The notes beneath the pieces were generated by a model. The model had not been told where the DNA came from. It did no database searches and saw nothing but the letters and a program-made list of their open reading frames with translations. Positions 23,359-31,040 of a stretch of DNA of 64,000 bases are shown in pieces. The DNA is from Streptomyces sp. AC558_RSS880 (GTDB lineage: Bacteria > Actinomycetota > Actinomycetes > Streptomycetales > Streptomycetaceae): positions 360,791 to 424,790 of the forward strand of contig NZ_JAGMUJ010000161.1 in NCBI RefSeq assembly GCF_019049255.1, in the 5' to 3' direction. The stretch's first letter is position 1; every line of letters begins with the position of its first letter. The translations under genes were made by a program, and so were the position numbers.

Positions 23359-23398
23359 CCATACGGTTGCGTATGGTCAACCGTACGGTAGCGTATGG
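23359..23398. promoter_or_regulatory. Two tandem 18-bp TetR operators in a divergent promoter
   Basis: Operator 1 (23359-23376) is CCATACGGTTGCGTATGG, a perfect 7-4-7 inverted repeat. Operator 2 (23381-23398), CCGTACGGTAGCGTATGG, is the same at 16 of 18 positions. Centres are 22 bp apart, two helical turns. Within them TTGCGT (23367-23372) and TAGCGT (23389-23394), 16 bp apart, form a promoter whose start falls on the TetR ATG at 23401. Confidence 0.75.
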
Positions 23399-23400
23399 TC

Positions 23401-24021
23401 ATGGTGCAACGCCCCGCGGACGGTCCCGCCTCCCCCGCTTCTCCCCGCCGGAAGTCCGGCAGGCCCCGGCTGAGCGCCCGGGACTGGGCGGACGCCGCGC
23501 TCGCCGCGATGCGCGAGGGCGGGCTCGCGGCCGTCGCCGTGGAGCCGCTGGCCGCCCGGCTCGGCACCACCAAGGGCAGCTTCTACTGGCACTTCGCGAA
23601 CCGGGACGCGCTGATCGAGGCGGCGCTGGAACGCTGGGCGGAGACCGAGACCGAGCGTCCGATCGCCGAGCTGGAGGAGACGACCGGGCCCGACGCCGAG
23701 TCGCGGCTGCGGCGGCTGTTCGCCGAGGCGGTGCGGTCGGCCGCCGAGGACCCGCTGGAGGTCGCCCTGCTGGCCACCGCCGACGACCCGCGCGTCGCGG
23801 CCGTGCTCGAACGGGTCACGGAACGCCGGATCGCCTACGTGGCGCGCCAGTTCGAGCTGGCCGGCTTCCCGGAGCCGGAGGCGCGGCGGCGAGGGCTGCT
23901 GGCGTACAGCGTCTACCTGGGGCACGTCCAGCTCGGCCGCGCCGTCCCGGCCTCGCTGCCCGCGGACGCGGAGCTGGAGCGCCATCTGGAGCGGACGCTC
24001 GATCTGCTGCTGATGCGGTAG
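23401..24021 (+). CDS. TetR-family transcriptional regulator
   Basis: Protein of 206 residues. The HTH lies at about residues 22-65 (MREGGLAAVAVEPLAARLG, TTKGSFYWHFANRDAL). The C-terminal part is the ligand and dimer domain. It is divergent from the START/DUF2867 gene and the gap carries two operators, so autoregulation and repression of the neighbour are expected. ATG 23401 is chosen since TAGCGT ends 6 bases upstream; the in-frame ATG at 23395 would lie inside operator 2. Neither has a ribosome-binding site. Its stop codon overlaps the -10 element of the trp leader. Confidence 0.85.
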   Translation: MVQRPADGPASPASPRRKSGRPRLSARDWADAALAAMREGGLAAVAVEPLAARLGTTKGSFYWHFANRDALIEAALERWAETETERPIAELEETTGPDAESRLRRLFAEAVRSAAEDPLEVALLATADDPRVAAVLERVTERRIAYVARQFELAGFPEPEARRRGLLAYSVYLGHVQLGRAVPASLPADAELERHLERTLDLLLMR

Positions 24022-24024
24022 GGT
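24019..24024 (+). promoter_or_regulatory. -10 element of the trp leader
   Basis: TAGGGT, ending 7 bases before the leader-peptide ATG; its first three bases are the TetR stop codon. The -35 region is weak. Confidence 0.4.
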
Positions 24025-24031
24025 GCGTCGC

Positions 24032-24088
24032 ATGTTCGCGCACTCGACCCAGAACTGGTGGTGGCCCGCTTCTCCGGCGGCCCACTGA
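24032..24088 (+). CDS. trpL: Trp leader peptide with three consecutive Trp codons
   Basis: An 18-codon frame reading MFAHSTQNWWWPASPAAH, with TGG three times in a row. It stands 104 bp before the fused anthranilate synthase gene and just before a strong hairpin, the standard layout of trp attenuation: ribosomes stalled at the Trp codons would favour an alternative fold and read-through. The ATG has no ribosome-binding site and lies 7 bases after TAGGGT, so the leader itself may be translated from a leaderless mRNA. Confidence 0.85.
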   Translation: MFAHSTQNWWWPASPAAH

Positions 24089-24109
24089 CTGCGCGTACGC
24101 AAGACTTCG

Positions 24110-24136
24110 CGAAGGCCGCCCGAGGGGCGGCCTTCG
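24110..24136 (+). terminator. Trp attenuator hairpin
   Basis: CGAAGGCCGCCC and GGGCGGCCTTCG form a perfect 12-bp stem with a 3-base loop, followed by GTGTTT. It lies between trpL and the anthranilate synthase gene and is the expected rho-independent attenuator. The segment around 24075-24120 would form the competing antiterminator. Confidence 0.8.
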
Positions 24137-24192
24137 GTGTTTCCCGGGGTCGTTCCTCACGCTCATGACAGCGACGAGACGAGGGACACCCC

Positions 24193-26049
24193 ATGGACCT
24201 GGCACAGCTCCCGCACGACGACCGCCCCTTCGCCCTGCTGCGCCGCCGCACACCGGGCCACGATCACGACATGGTCGAGCTGCTGGTCGGACCGGTCGGC
24301 ACCCGTGACCGCCTGGCCGACCTGCCCGACGAGTGCCTGGCGGTCGTCCCCTTCCGGCAGATCCGCGAGCGCGGCTTCGACGTCCGCGACGACGGCACCC
24401 CGCTGCTGGTGCTGACGCCCGAGGAGCGGTACGAGATCCCGCTCGCCGAGGCCCTCGACCGGCTCCCCGCGCACGACGTCCGGGTGGAGGGCGGCGGCTT
24501 CGACGTCGACGACGAGGAGTACGCGCGGATCGTCGGGCGCGTCCTCGACGAGGAGATCGGGCGGGGCGAGGGCGCCAACTTCGTGATCCGGCGGACGTAC
24601 GGGGGTGAGATCCCCGGGTTCGGACGGGCCGACGCGCTCGCGCTGTTCCGGCGGCTTCTCGAGGGCGAGCGGGGCGCTTACTGGACGTTCGTCGTCCATA
24701 CCGGTGAGCGCACGCTGGTCGGGGCCAGCCCCGAGGTGCACGTCCGGGCGTCCGGCGGGACGGTCGTGATGAATCCGATCAGCGGCACCTACCGCTATCC
24801 GGCCGGGGGCCCGACCCCGGAGCACCTGCTGGAGTTCCTCGCCGACGGCAAGGAGATCGAGGAGCTGTCGATGGTCGTCGACGAGGAGCTCAAGATGATG
24901 TGCACCGTCGGCGACATGGGCGGGGTCGTGGTCGGGCCCCGGCTGAAGGAGATGGCGCACCTCGCGCACACCGAGTACGAGCTGCGCGGCCGGTCCTCGC
25001 TGGATGTGCGCGAGGTGCTGAAGGAGACCATGTTCGCGGCGACCGTCACCGGGTCGCCGGTGCAGAACGCCTGCCGGGTGATCGAGCGGCACGAGGCCGG
25101 CGGGCGCGGTTACTACGCGGGCGCGCTGGCGCTCATCGGCCGCGACGAGGGCGGCGCCCAGACCCTGGACTCCCCCATCCTCATCCGCACCGCCGACATC
25201 GACGCGGCCGGGCGGCTGCGGGTGCCGGTCGGGGCCACGCTGGTGCGCGGCTCCGACCCGGCGGGCGAGGTCGCGGAGACCCACGCCAAGGCGGCCGGGG
25301 TGCTGGCCGCGCTGGGGGTGCGTCCCGGGCGGCCGCGCGAGGAGTCCGTGCGGCCGAAGCTGGCCGACGACCCCCGGGTGCGGGCGGCGCTGGACGGGCG
25401 GCGGGCCTCGCTGGCGCCGTTCTGGCTGCGGATGCAGGAGCGGTCGGACGCGCTGACCGGTCACGCCCTGGTCGTCGACGGGGAGGACACCTTCACCGCG
25501 ATGCTCGCCCACGTACTGCGCGCCGCCGGGCTGGACGTGACCGTCCGGCGCTACGACGAGCCGGGGCTGCGGGAGGCGGTGCTCGGGCACGAGGGGCCGC
25601 TGGTGCTGGGCCCCGGGCCGGGCGACCCGTCCGACACGGCCGACCCGAAGATGCGATTCCTGCGCGCGCTGGCCGCCGAGGTGCTCCGGGAGGGCCGGCA
25701 CGGCGTCCTCGGGGTCTGCCTCGGCCATGAGCTGATCGCGGCCGAGCTGGGCCTGGAGATCGTCCGCAAGGAGGTGCCGTACCAGGGGGCGCAGACGGGG
25801 ATCGACCTGTTCGGGCGGCCGGAGACGGTCGGCTTCTACAACAGCTTCGTGGCGCACTGCGACGAGGACACCGCGCGGGAACTGGCCGCGCACGGCGTCG
25901 AGGTGAGCCGTGCCGCCAACGGCGAGGTGCACGCGCTGCGGGGCGCAAGGTTCGCGTCGCTGCAGTTCCATCCCGAGTCCGTGTTGACGCTGAACGGTCA
26001 GGCGATCATCACGACGCTGATGGCCGAACCACTGGTCCGACAGCCGTGA
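24193..26049 (+). CDS. trpE: Fused anthranilate synthase (TrpE-TrpG type)
   Basis: Protein of 618 residues. The N-terminal two thirds is a chorismate-binding TrpE domain (MNPISGTYRYP, DEELKMMCTVGDMGG, VTGSPVQNACRVIERHE, GRGYYAGALALIG). The C-terminal third is a class I glutamine amidotransferase with the nucleophile Cys in LGVCLGHELIAAE and the His-Glu pair in LQFHPESV. It makes anthranilate from chorismate and glutamine. Order and fusion resemble PhzE-type enzymes, but there are no phenazine genes and the Trp attenuator in front shows a role in tryptophan supply. ATG 24193 is clear. Confidence 0.93.
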   Translation: MDLAQLPHDDRPFALLRRRTPGHDHDMVELLVGPVGTRDRLADLPDECLAVVPFRQIRERGFDVRDDGTPLLVLTPEERYEIPLAEALDRLPAHDVRVEGGGFDVDDEEYARIVGRVLDEEIGRGEGANFVIRRTYGGEIPGFGRADALALFRRLLEGERGAYWTFVVHTGERTLVGASPEVHVRASGGTVVMNPISGTYRYPAGGPTPEHLLEFLADGKEIEELSMVVDEELKMMCTVGDMGGVVVGPRLKEMAHLAHTEYELRGRSSLDVREVLKETMFAATVTGSPVQNACRVIERHEAGGRGYYAGALALIGRDEGGAQTLDSPILIRTADIDAAGRLRVPVGATLVRGSDPAGEVAETHAKAAGVLAALGVRPGRPREESVRPKLADDPRVRAALDGRRASLAPFWLRMQERSDALTGHALVVDGEDTFTAMLAHVLRAAGLDVTVRRYDEPGLREAVLGHEGPLVLGPGPGDPSDTADPKMRFLRALAAEVLREGRHGVLGVCLGHELIAAELGLEIVRKEVPYQGAQTGIDLFGRPETVGFYNSFVAHCDEDTARELAAHGVEVSRAANGEVHALRGARFASLQFHPESVLTLNGQAIITTLMAEPLVRQP

Positions 26050-26082
26050 CCATTCCCGGGGCGCCGTCGTTGTCCTGGCGAA

Positions 26083-26172
26083 TTGCTCCCCGGTCTCGCG
26101 GGGATGGCCCTTGCACTCCGGCCAAGCCGTGCCCACGCAGTGCTTGCTCCCCGCACACGCGGGGATGGCTCG
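26083..26172 (+). CRISPR. Two-repeat type I-E-like CRISPR relic after anthranilate synthase
   Basis: Repeats of 29 bp at 26083-26111 and 26144-26172 share TTGCTCCCCG and CGCGGGGATGGC, with period exactly 61 bp and one 32-bp spacer at 26112-26143. The orientation is opposite to the relic at 22342. It fills the 123-bp gap between the convergent anthranilate synthase and dehydrogenase genes. On the minus strand the spacer reads as ALRGHGLAGVQ, like the end of class I glutaminase domains. No cas genes or leader are seen. Confidence 0.8.
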
Positions 26173-27168
26173 TCAGCTCCGCGGCACCAGGACGTTCTCG
26201 GAGCGGCGGCCGGCGCTGTAGTCGAGGACGTTGTTCACCGTGGTCTCGACGATCTGCCCGACGGCGTCCACGGTGTAGTACGCCTGGTGGGAGGTGACCA
26301 GGACGTTCGGGAACGTGACGAGGCGGGCCAGGGTGTCGTCGTCGACGGCCTCCAGGGACTTGTCGAGGAAGAACAGTCCCGCCTCCGCCTCGTACACGTC
26401 CAGGCCGACGCCCGTGAAGCGGCCGGCGCGCAGTTCGGTGACGAGGGCCGCGGTGTCGATGAGGCCGCCCCGGCTGGAGTTCACCAGGATCGCGTCGTCC
26501 CGCATCGTCTTCAGGGCGTCGGCGTCGATGAGGTGCCGGGTCGCGGGCAGCAGCGGGACGTGCAGGGTGACCAGGTCGGACTCGGCGAGGAGTTGCTCCT
26601 TGGGGACGTAGGTCATGCCGAGGTCCAGGCAGGCGGGGTTCTCGGTGACGTCCCAGCCGAGCAGCCGCATGCCGAAGCCGTGGGCGATCCGGGCGAACGC
26701 CTCGCCGATCTTCCCGGTGCCGAGGACGCCCGCGGTGCGGCCGTGCAGGTCGCGGCCCATCAGTCCGTCGAGCCGGAAGTCGAAGTCGCGGGTGCGGGTG
26801 GAGGCGCGGACGACCCGGCGGTTGACGGCCATGGCGAGGGTCCAGGCGAACTCGGCGACCGAGTACGGCGAGTAGGACGACACCCGGGCGACCGTCAGGC
26901 CGAGCCGTTCGGCGACCTCCAGGTCGATGTTGTTGAAGCCGGTGGAGCGCTGGGCGACCATCCGGGTGCCGCCGGCCGCGAGGCCGGAGAGCACCTCGGC
27001 GCCGAGGTCGCAGTTGACGCTGGTGGAGACGATCTCGTGGCCGGCGGCGATGGGGGCGGTGTCCGCGTTGAGGAAGACGTCGAGGCCGCGCACCTCGTGG
27101 TGGCCCGCGAAGGCCCGCTCGATCAGCGGCTTCTCGTCGGCCTGCACACCGAACGCCAGGATCTCCAC
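26173..27168 (-). CDS. D-lactate-type 2-hydroxyacid dehydrogenase
   Basis: Protein of 331 residues in the D-isomer 2-hydroxyacid dehydrogenase family, close to fermentative D-lactate dehydrogenase (pyruvate + NADH). EILAFGVQADEKPLIERAF is the typical N-terminus. The NAD-binding site is GVLGTGKIGEAFARI, the substrate Arg is in VNSSRGGLIDT, and the catalytic His in VLVTSHQAYYT. The start is taken as GTG 27168 with GGAGGG 4 bases upstream; an ATG 30 bases further up has no ribosome-binding site. Twin 12-bp repeats and a TATATT element lie upstream. Confidence 0.88.
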   Translation of the reverse strand: MEILAFGVQADEKPLIERAFAGHHEVRGLDVFLNADTAPIAAGHEIVSTSVNCDLGAEVLSGLAAGGTRMVAQRSTGFNNIDLEVAERLGLTVARVSSYSPYSVAEFAWTLAMAVNRRVVRASTRTRDFDFRLDGLMGRDLHGRTAGVLGTGKIGEAFARIAHGFGMRLLGWDVTENPACLDLGMTYVPKEQLLAESDLVTLHVPLLPATRHLIDADALKTMRDDAILVNSSRGGLIDTAALVTELRAGRFTGVGLDVYEAEAGLFFLDKSLEAVDDDTLARLVTFPNVLVTSHQAYYTVDAVGQIVETTVNNVLDYSAGRRSENVLVPRS

Positions 27169-27198
27169 GGTTCCCTCCGGGGTTTGTGCCGGGTTCAT

Positions 27199-27234
27199 TG
27201 CCGTACCCGCGCATATGCCGTACCCGCGAATATA
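27199..27234 (-). promoter_or_regulatory. Promoter region with 12-bp direct repeats
   Basis: TGCCGTACCCGC occurs at 27199-27210 and again at 27216-27227 (17 bp apart). On the minus strand TATATT (27229-27234), a near-perfect -10, directly precedes them, so a bound protein would cover the start of transcription of the dehydrogenase gene. No clear -35. Confidence 0.5.
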
Positions 27235-27286
27235 CGGGGGCCGGGGAGGGCGCGCCTGGGCCGAACGGGGCAGCGGTGGGGCCGGT

Positions 27287-27979
27287 CTACTCGTCGTCGA
27301 GGCCGCGCTCTATGGCGTAGCGGACGAGTTCGACGCGGTTGTGCAGCTGGAGTTTGCCGAGGGTGTTCTGGACGTGGTTCTGCACCGTGCGGTGGGAGAT
27401 GACGAGCCGTTCGGCGATCTGCTTGTAGCTGAGGCCCTTGGCGACCAGGCGCAGCACCTCGGTCTCGCGTTCGGTCAGCCGGGGTGCCCCCGGTTCGCCG
27501 TCGGCGGGGGCGGGCCCCGCCGGTTCGGAGGCGAGGCGGCGGTACTCACCGAGGACCAGCCCGGCCAGGCCGGGGGTGAACACCGGGTCGCCGACGGCCG
27601 TACGGCGCACCGCGTCCCGCAGCTCCTCGGTGGAGGCGGACTTCAGCAGATAGCCGGTGGCACCGGACTTCACCGCCTCCAGGACGTCGGCGTGCTCGCC
27701 GCTCGCCGAGAGCACGAGCACGCGGACGGCGGGGTTCGCGGCGACGACCTCCTTGCAGACCTGGACGCCGGGCTTGCCGGGCAGGTTCAGGTCGAGGACG
27801 AGGACGTCGGGTACGGCGGCCTTGGCGCGGCGCACCGCCTGCTCGCCGTCGCCGGCGGTGGCGACGACCTCGAAGCCGGACTCGGACAGGTCGCGGGCGA
27901 CGGCGTCGCGCCACATGGGGTGGTCGTCGACCACCATGACCCTGATCGGGTCCTTGTGTTCCCCGGTGCTGTCCGTCAT
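27287..27979 (-). CDS. NarL/LuxR-type response regulator
   Basis: Protein of 230 residues. The receiver domain (about 12-130) has the acidic pair in VMVVDDHPMWRDAV, phospho-Asp in VLVLDLNLPGKPG, and the Lys in GYLLKSAST. The C-terminal LuxR HTH is LTERETEVLRLVAKGLSYKQIAERL, then HRTVQNHVQNTLGKL. It overlaps the upstream sensor kinase gene by ATGA, making a two-component pair. Targets are unknown. Confidence 0.93.
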   Translation of the reverse strand: MTDSTGEHKDPIRVMVVDDHPMWRDAVARDLSESGFEVVATAGDGEQAVRRAKAAVPDVLVLDLNLPGKPGVQVCKEVVAANPAVRVLVLSASGEHADVLEAVKSGATGYLLKSASTEELRDAVRRTAVGDPVFTPGLAGLVLGEYRRLASEPAGPAPADGEPGAPRLTERETEVLRLVAKGLSYKQIAERLVISHRTVQNHVQNTLGKLQLHNRVELVRYAIERGLDDE

Positions 27980-29214
27980 CGCTGTTCCGCCTTCCCCCGT
28001 GGGTCCTTCGTTTCCTTCACGTCCTTGGGCACCTTCAGTTCGACCTCCGTGCCCTGCCCCGGCACCGAGATCAGTTCCGCGCTGCCGCCCAGGTCGCGCA
28101 GCCGGCCCCGGATGGACAGGGAGACGCCGAGCCGCCCCTCCCCCTCGGCCTGGGCGAGCCGGCCCTCGGGGATGCCGGGTCCGTCGTCGCGGACGGTGAC
28201 GATCACCTCGTCCGGTTCGTCCTCGACCAGGATCCAGGCGCGCGCCCGCTCCCCCGCGTGCTTGCGGACGTTGTCCAGGGCGGCCCCGACGGCGGCGGCC
28301 ACCTCCCGCGCGGCGGCCGGCGCCAGCCGCACCGGCGCTCCGGGCTCGGCGAGACTGACCAGGGATCCGGCGTAGGGGGCGAGCAGGGTGCGCAGGTCGA
28401 CCGGCTCGTCGTCCCCGGTGTCGTCCTCGTCCACGGCCCGTACGACGGCGCCCTCGGCGGCGTCCTCCGAGGCCCGGGAGACGGGGACGAGCCCGCCGGA
28501 GACCAGGGTGCGCAGCGCGACCTCCTGTTCCCCGGCCAGCCGGCCCAGTTCGGCGGCCTCGCCGCCGATCACCGCACCCCGGCGCTGCACCATGGCCAGC
28601 ACCTGGAGCACGCTGTCGTGGATGTCCCGCGCGAGGCGCTCCCGCTCCCTGGTCGCGGCCTCGATCTCCAGCGCGCGGGCGAGGGTGCGCTCGGAGGCGC
28701 GGGCGACCTCGACGACGTAGCCGATGGCGATGGAGGCGACCCACACGAGGATCACGTTGTGCACGGTGTCGCGGACGGGGCTGCCGCGTTCGATCAGGTT
28801 GGCCACGGCGACGAGGGTGGAGGCGAGGGCCGCCCAGCGCCAGCCGCCCTTGACGGCGAACGCGAGCACCGATCCGGCGGTCCAGATGGACGGCAGGGTC
28901 GGGCCGCCCTCGTGGATGCGCTCGGGTGCGTCGGCGAGGGGCGTGATCAGGATGCCGACGATCGCGATGGTCAGGTCGGCGGTGAGGAAGCGCTTGGTGC
29001 AGGCGGCCTCACTCGCGGTCCTGGGCAGGGTGGCCAGGGTCCACACCGCGAGGACGGTGAAGTAGCCGACGGCGAGCCAGGGGCGGGGGAACTCCTCGTG
29101 GGCGGTGGCGAACAGGCCGATCGCGTACACGAGCGTGAGGATCCGGTAGCCGGTGAGGGCGCGCCACAGCGGCTGCTCCACCGACATGCGCATGACTCTC
29201 TCGCGCCTGGCCAT
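27976..29214 (-). CDS. Sensor histidine kinase, HisKA_3 type with PspC-like membrane part
   Basis: Protein of 412 residues. Four to six membrane segments fill about residues 15-160; there is no long extracytoplasmic loop. The dimerisation/phospho-acceptor motif is ERLARDIHDSVLQVLAMVQRR near 195-215. The ATPase domain has DNVRKHAG, VRDDGPGIPEG and GVSLSIRGRLRDLGG. Start ATG 29214 directly follows GGGGGAC; the GTG 9 bases upstream is less likely. The partner is the overlapping NarL-type regulator gene. Confidence 0.9.
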   Translation of the reverse strand: MARRERVMRMSVEQPLWRALTGYRILTLVYAIGLFATAHEEFPRPWLAVGYFTVLAVWTLATLPRTASEAACTKRFLTADLTIAIVGILITPLADAPERIHEGGPTLPSIWTAGSVLAFAVKGGWRWAALASTLVAVANLIERGSPVRDTVHNVILVWVASIAIGYVVEVARASERTLARALEIEAATRERERLARDIHDSVLQVLAMVQRRGAVIGGEAAELGRLAGEQEVALRTLVSGGLVPVSRASEDAAEGAVVRAVDEDDTGDDEPVDLRTLLAPYAGSLVSLAEPGAPVRLAPAAAREVAAAVGAALDNVRKHAGERARAWILVEDEPDEVIVTVRDDGPGIPEGRLAQAEGEGRLGVSLSIRGRLRDLGGSAELISVPGQGTEVELKVPKDVKETKDPRGKAEQR

Positions 29215-29249
29215 GTCCCCCACTCCCCCCCGAGCCCCGCGTCCGGACC

Positions 29250-30068
29250 CTAAGGGCCCGACCGCCGCCCGTCCTGCTCCCGGTCGGCCTGCTCCATGGC
29301 GGCCTTCAGCTTCTCGGCCTGTTCCTTCTCCGCGCGGGCGAGCGCGGCCTTCGCCGCCTTCTCCGCTTCCTTCTCGGCCTTGGCCGCCTCCGAGAGCTGC
29401 CGCTTCATGGCGGTGGCGTACATGTCGACGTACTCCTGGCCGGACAGCTTCATGATCTCGTACATGACCTCGTCGGTCACCGCGCGGAGCACGAAGCGGT
29501 CGTGCTCCATGCCCTGGTAACGGCTGAAGTCCAGCGGCCTGCCGATCCGTATGCCGGGCCGCATCAGCTTGGGCATGACCTGACCGGGAGGCTGGATCTT
29601 CTCCGTGTCGATCATGGCGACCGGGATGACGGGCGCTCCGGTGGCCAGCGCCACGCGCGCGAGGCCACCGGGCTTGCCGCGGTAGAGGCGGCCGTCGGGC
29701 GAGCGGGTGCCCTCCGGGTAGATGCCGAACAGCTCGCCGCGCTCGATGACCTCGATGCCGCTCTTGATCGCCGCCTCGCCCGCGCCGCGCGCGCCGGAGC
29801 GGTCCACCGGGAGCTGGCCCACGCCCTTGAAGAAGGCGGCCGTCAGCCGGCCCTTCACGCCCGGGGTGGTGAAGTACTCGGCCTTGGCGATGAAGGTGAC
29901 CTTGCGGTCCAGCACGGCCGGGAGGAAGAAGGAGTCGGAGAACGACAGGTGGTTGCTGGCCAGGACGGCGGGGCCCTCGGCGGGGATGTTCTCCAGGCCC
30001 TCCACCCAGGGCCTGAAGGCGAGCTTCAGCGGCCCTCCGATGGCGACCTTCATCGTGCCGTACAACAA
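29250..30068 (-). CDS. 1-acylglycerol-3-phosphate acyltransferase (PlsC-like)
   Basis: Protein of 272 residues. Acyltransferase motif I NHLSFSD (His-x4-Asp) lies near residue 40, and motif III FGIYPEGTRSPDGRLYRGKPG near 113. It probably makes phosphatidic acid at the membrane. The C-terminal 60 residues are a highly charged Ala/Lys/Glu helix (KAEKEAEKAAKAALARAEKEQ), expected to be a long coiled or single helix and not part of the fold. Start is TTG 30068 (or the next codon, also TTG), with GGAGG 7 bases upstream. Confidence 0.88.
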   Translation of the reverse strand: MLYGTMKVAIGGPLKLAFRPWVEGLENIPAEGPAVLASNHLSFSDSFFLPAVLDRKVTFIAKAEYFTTPGVKGRLTAAFFKGVGQLPVDRSGARGAGEAAIKSGIEVIERGELFGIYPEGTRSPDGRLYRGKPGGLARVALATGAPVIPVAMIDTEKIQPPGQVMPKLMRPGIRIGRPLDFSRYQGMEHDRFVLRAVTDEVMYEIMKLSGQEYVDMYATAMKRQLSEAAKAEKEAEKAAKAALARAEKEQAEKLKAAMEQADREQDGRRSGP

Positions 30069-30242
30069 CCGAGTGCCTCCCGTGCGTGTTGGTCAGACCA
30101 TATCCCGGAGCGCCGTCAAAGGCCCCGACGGCCCTGGTCGGTGTCAGTGCGGTCGCGTACGGTGAAGGTCCTGCAACCCGTGTGCGGCGCCTGCCGCGAT
30201 CACCGTGACGTACCAGACCTTCCTACGAACAGGAGGCCGAAG

Positions 30243-31040
30243 GTGCCGCTCCTGACCGGAGCCGAGCCGTTCCGCCACGAGGGCGGGGAGAGCGCCGTCC
30301 TCCTCTGCCACGGCTTCACCGGTTCACCGCAGTCGCTGCGCCCCTGGGCCGAGCATCTCGCCGGGCACGGCCTGACCGTCTCGCTGCCCCTGCTGCCCGG
30401 GCACGGCACCCGCTGGCAGGACCTCGGGGTCGCCGGCTGGCAGGACTGGTACGCGGAGGTGGACCGCGAGCTGCGGCTGCTGCTGGACCGCCACGAGCGG
30501 GTGTTCGTCGCCGGTCTGTCGATGGGCGGCGCGCTGGCACTGCGGCTGGCCGCGCGGCACGGTGCCGCGGTGAGCGGGGTGATGGTCGTGAACCCGGCGA
30601 ACAAGGTGCACGGGGTGGCCGCGCACGCCCTTCCGGTGCTCCGCCATCTCGTCCCGGCGACGAAGGGCATCGCGAGCGACATCGCGAAGCCGCTGAGCAG
30701 GGAGCTCGGGTACGACCGGGTGCCGCTGCACGCGGCGCACTCGCTGCGGAACTTCCTCCGGCTCGTCGACGGCGAGCTGCCCCAGGTCACCCAGCCGTTG
30801 CTGCTGATGCGCAGTCCGCAGGACCACGTGGTGCCGCCCGCGGACTCGGCCCGGATCCTCGGCCGGGTGTCGTCGACGGACGTCACGGAGATCCTGCTGG
30901 AACAGAGCTACCACGTGGCGACGTTGGACTACGACGCGGAGCGGATCTTCCGGGAGAGCACCGCGTTCATCGGCCGGCTCGCACCCGGCGCCGTCAAGGA
31001 GCCCGGTCTCGGCACGGAAGGGACGACCACAGGTGGCTGA
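30243..31040 (+). CDS. Alpha/beta hydrolase, carboxylesterase/monoacylglycerol lipase type
   Basis: Protein of 265 residues. The fold starts at AVLLCHGFTGSPQSLRPWAE (oxyanion HGF). The catalytic Ser is in VFVAGLSMGGALALRLA, the Asp in SPQDHVVPP and the His in EQSYHVATLDYDAE. This resembles Est30/carboxylesterase and monoglyceride lipase enzymes, probably acting on short acyl esters. GTG 30243 has AGGAGG 6 bases upstream. It overlaps the next gene by 8 bp and is divergent from the PlsC-like gene. Confidence 0.88.
   Translation: MPLLTGAEPFRHEGGESAVLLCHGFTGSPQSLRPWAEHLAGHGLTVSLPLLPGHGTRWQDLGVAGWQDWYAEVDRELRLLLDRHERVFVAGLSMGGALALRLAARHGAAVSGVMVVNPANKVHGVAAHALPVLRHLVPATKGIASDIAKPLSRELGYDRVPLHAAHSLRNFLRLVDGELPQVTQPLLLMRSPQDHVVPPADSARILGRVSSTDVTEILLEQSYHVATLDYDAERIFRESTAFIGRLAPGAVKEPGLGTEGTTTGG

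Noticed and set aside
23350..24031. TetR gene as first gene of a trpE operon
   Set aside because: A separate -10 element and leader peptide stand directly before the attenuator, so trpE has its own promoter, although read-through is possible.
24163..26136. Long antisense frame across the anthranilate synthase gene
   Set aside because: Such long open frames opposite GC-rich genes are expected from codon bias; composition is His/Arg/Pro-rich and there is no start signal. The same holds for 3632-6142, 15056-17950, 33320-35398 and 51078-53762.
26112..26143. Second CRISPR spacer as match to the neighbouring dehydrogenase gene
   Set aside because: A short HGFG-like similarity (HGLAG) can be found, but it covers fewer positions than the glutaminase-like reading and is at chance level.
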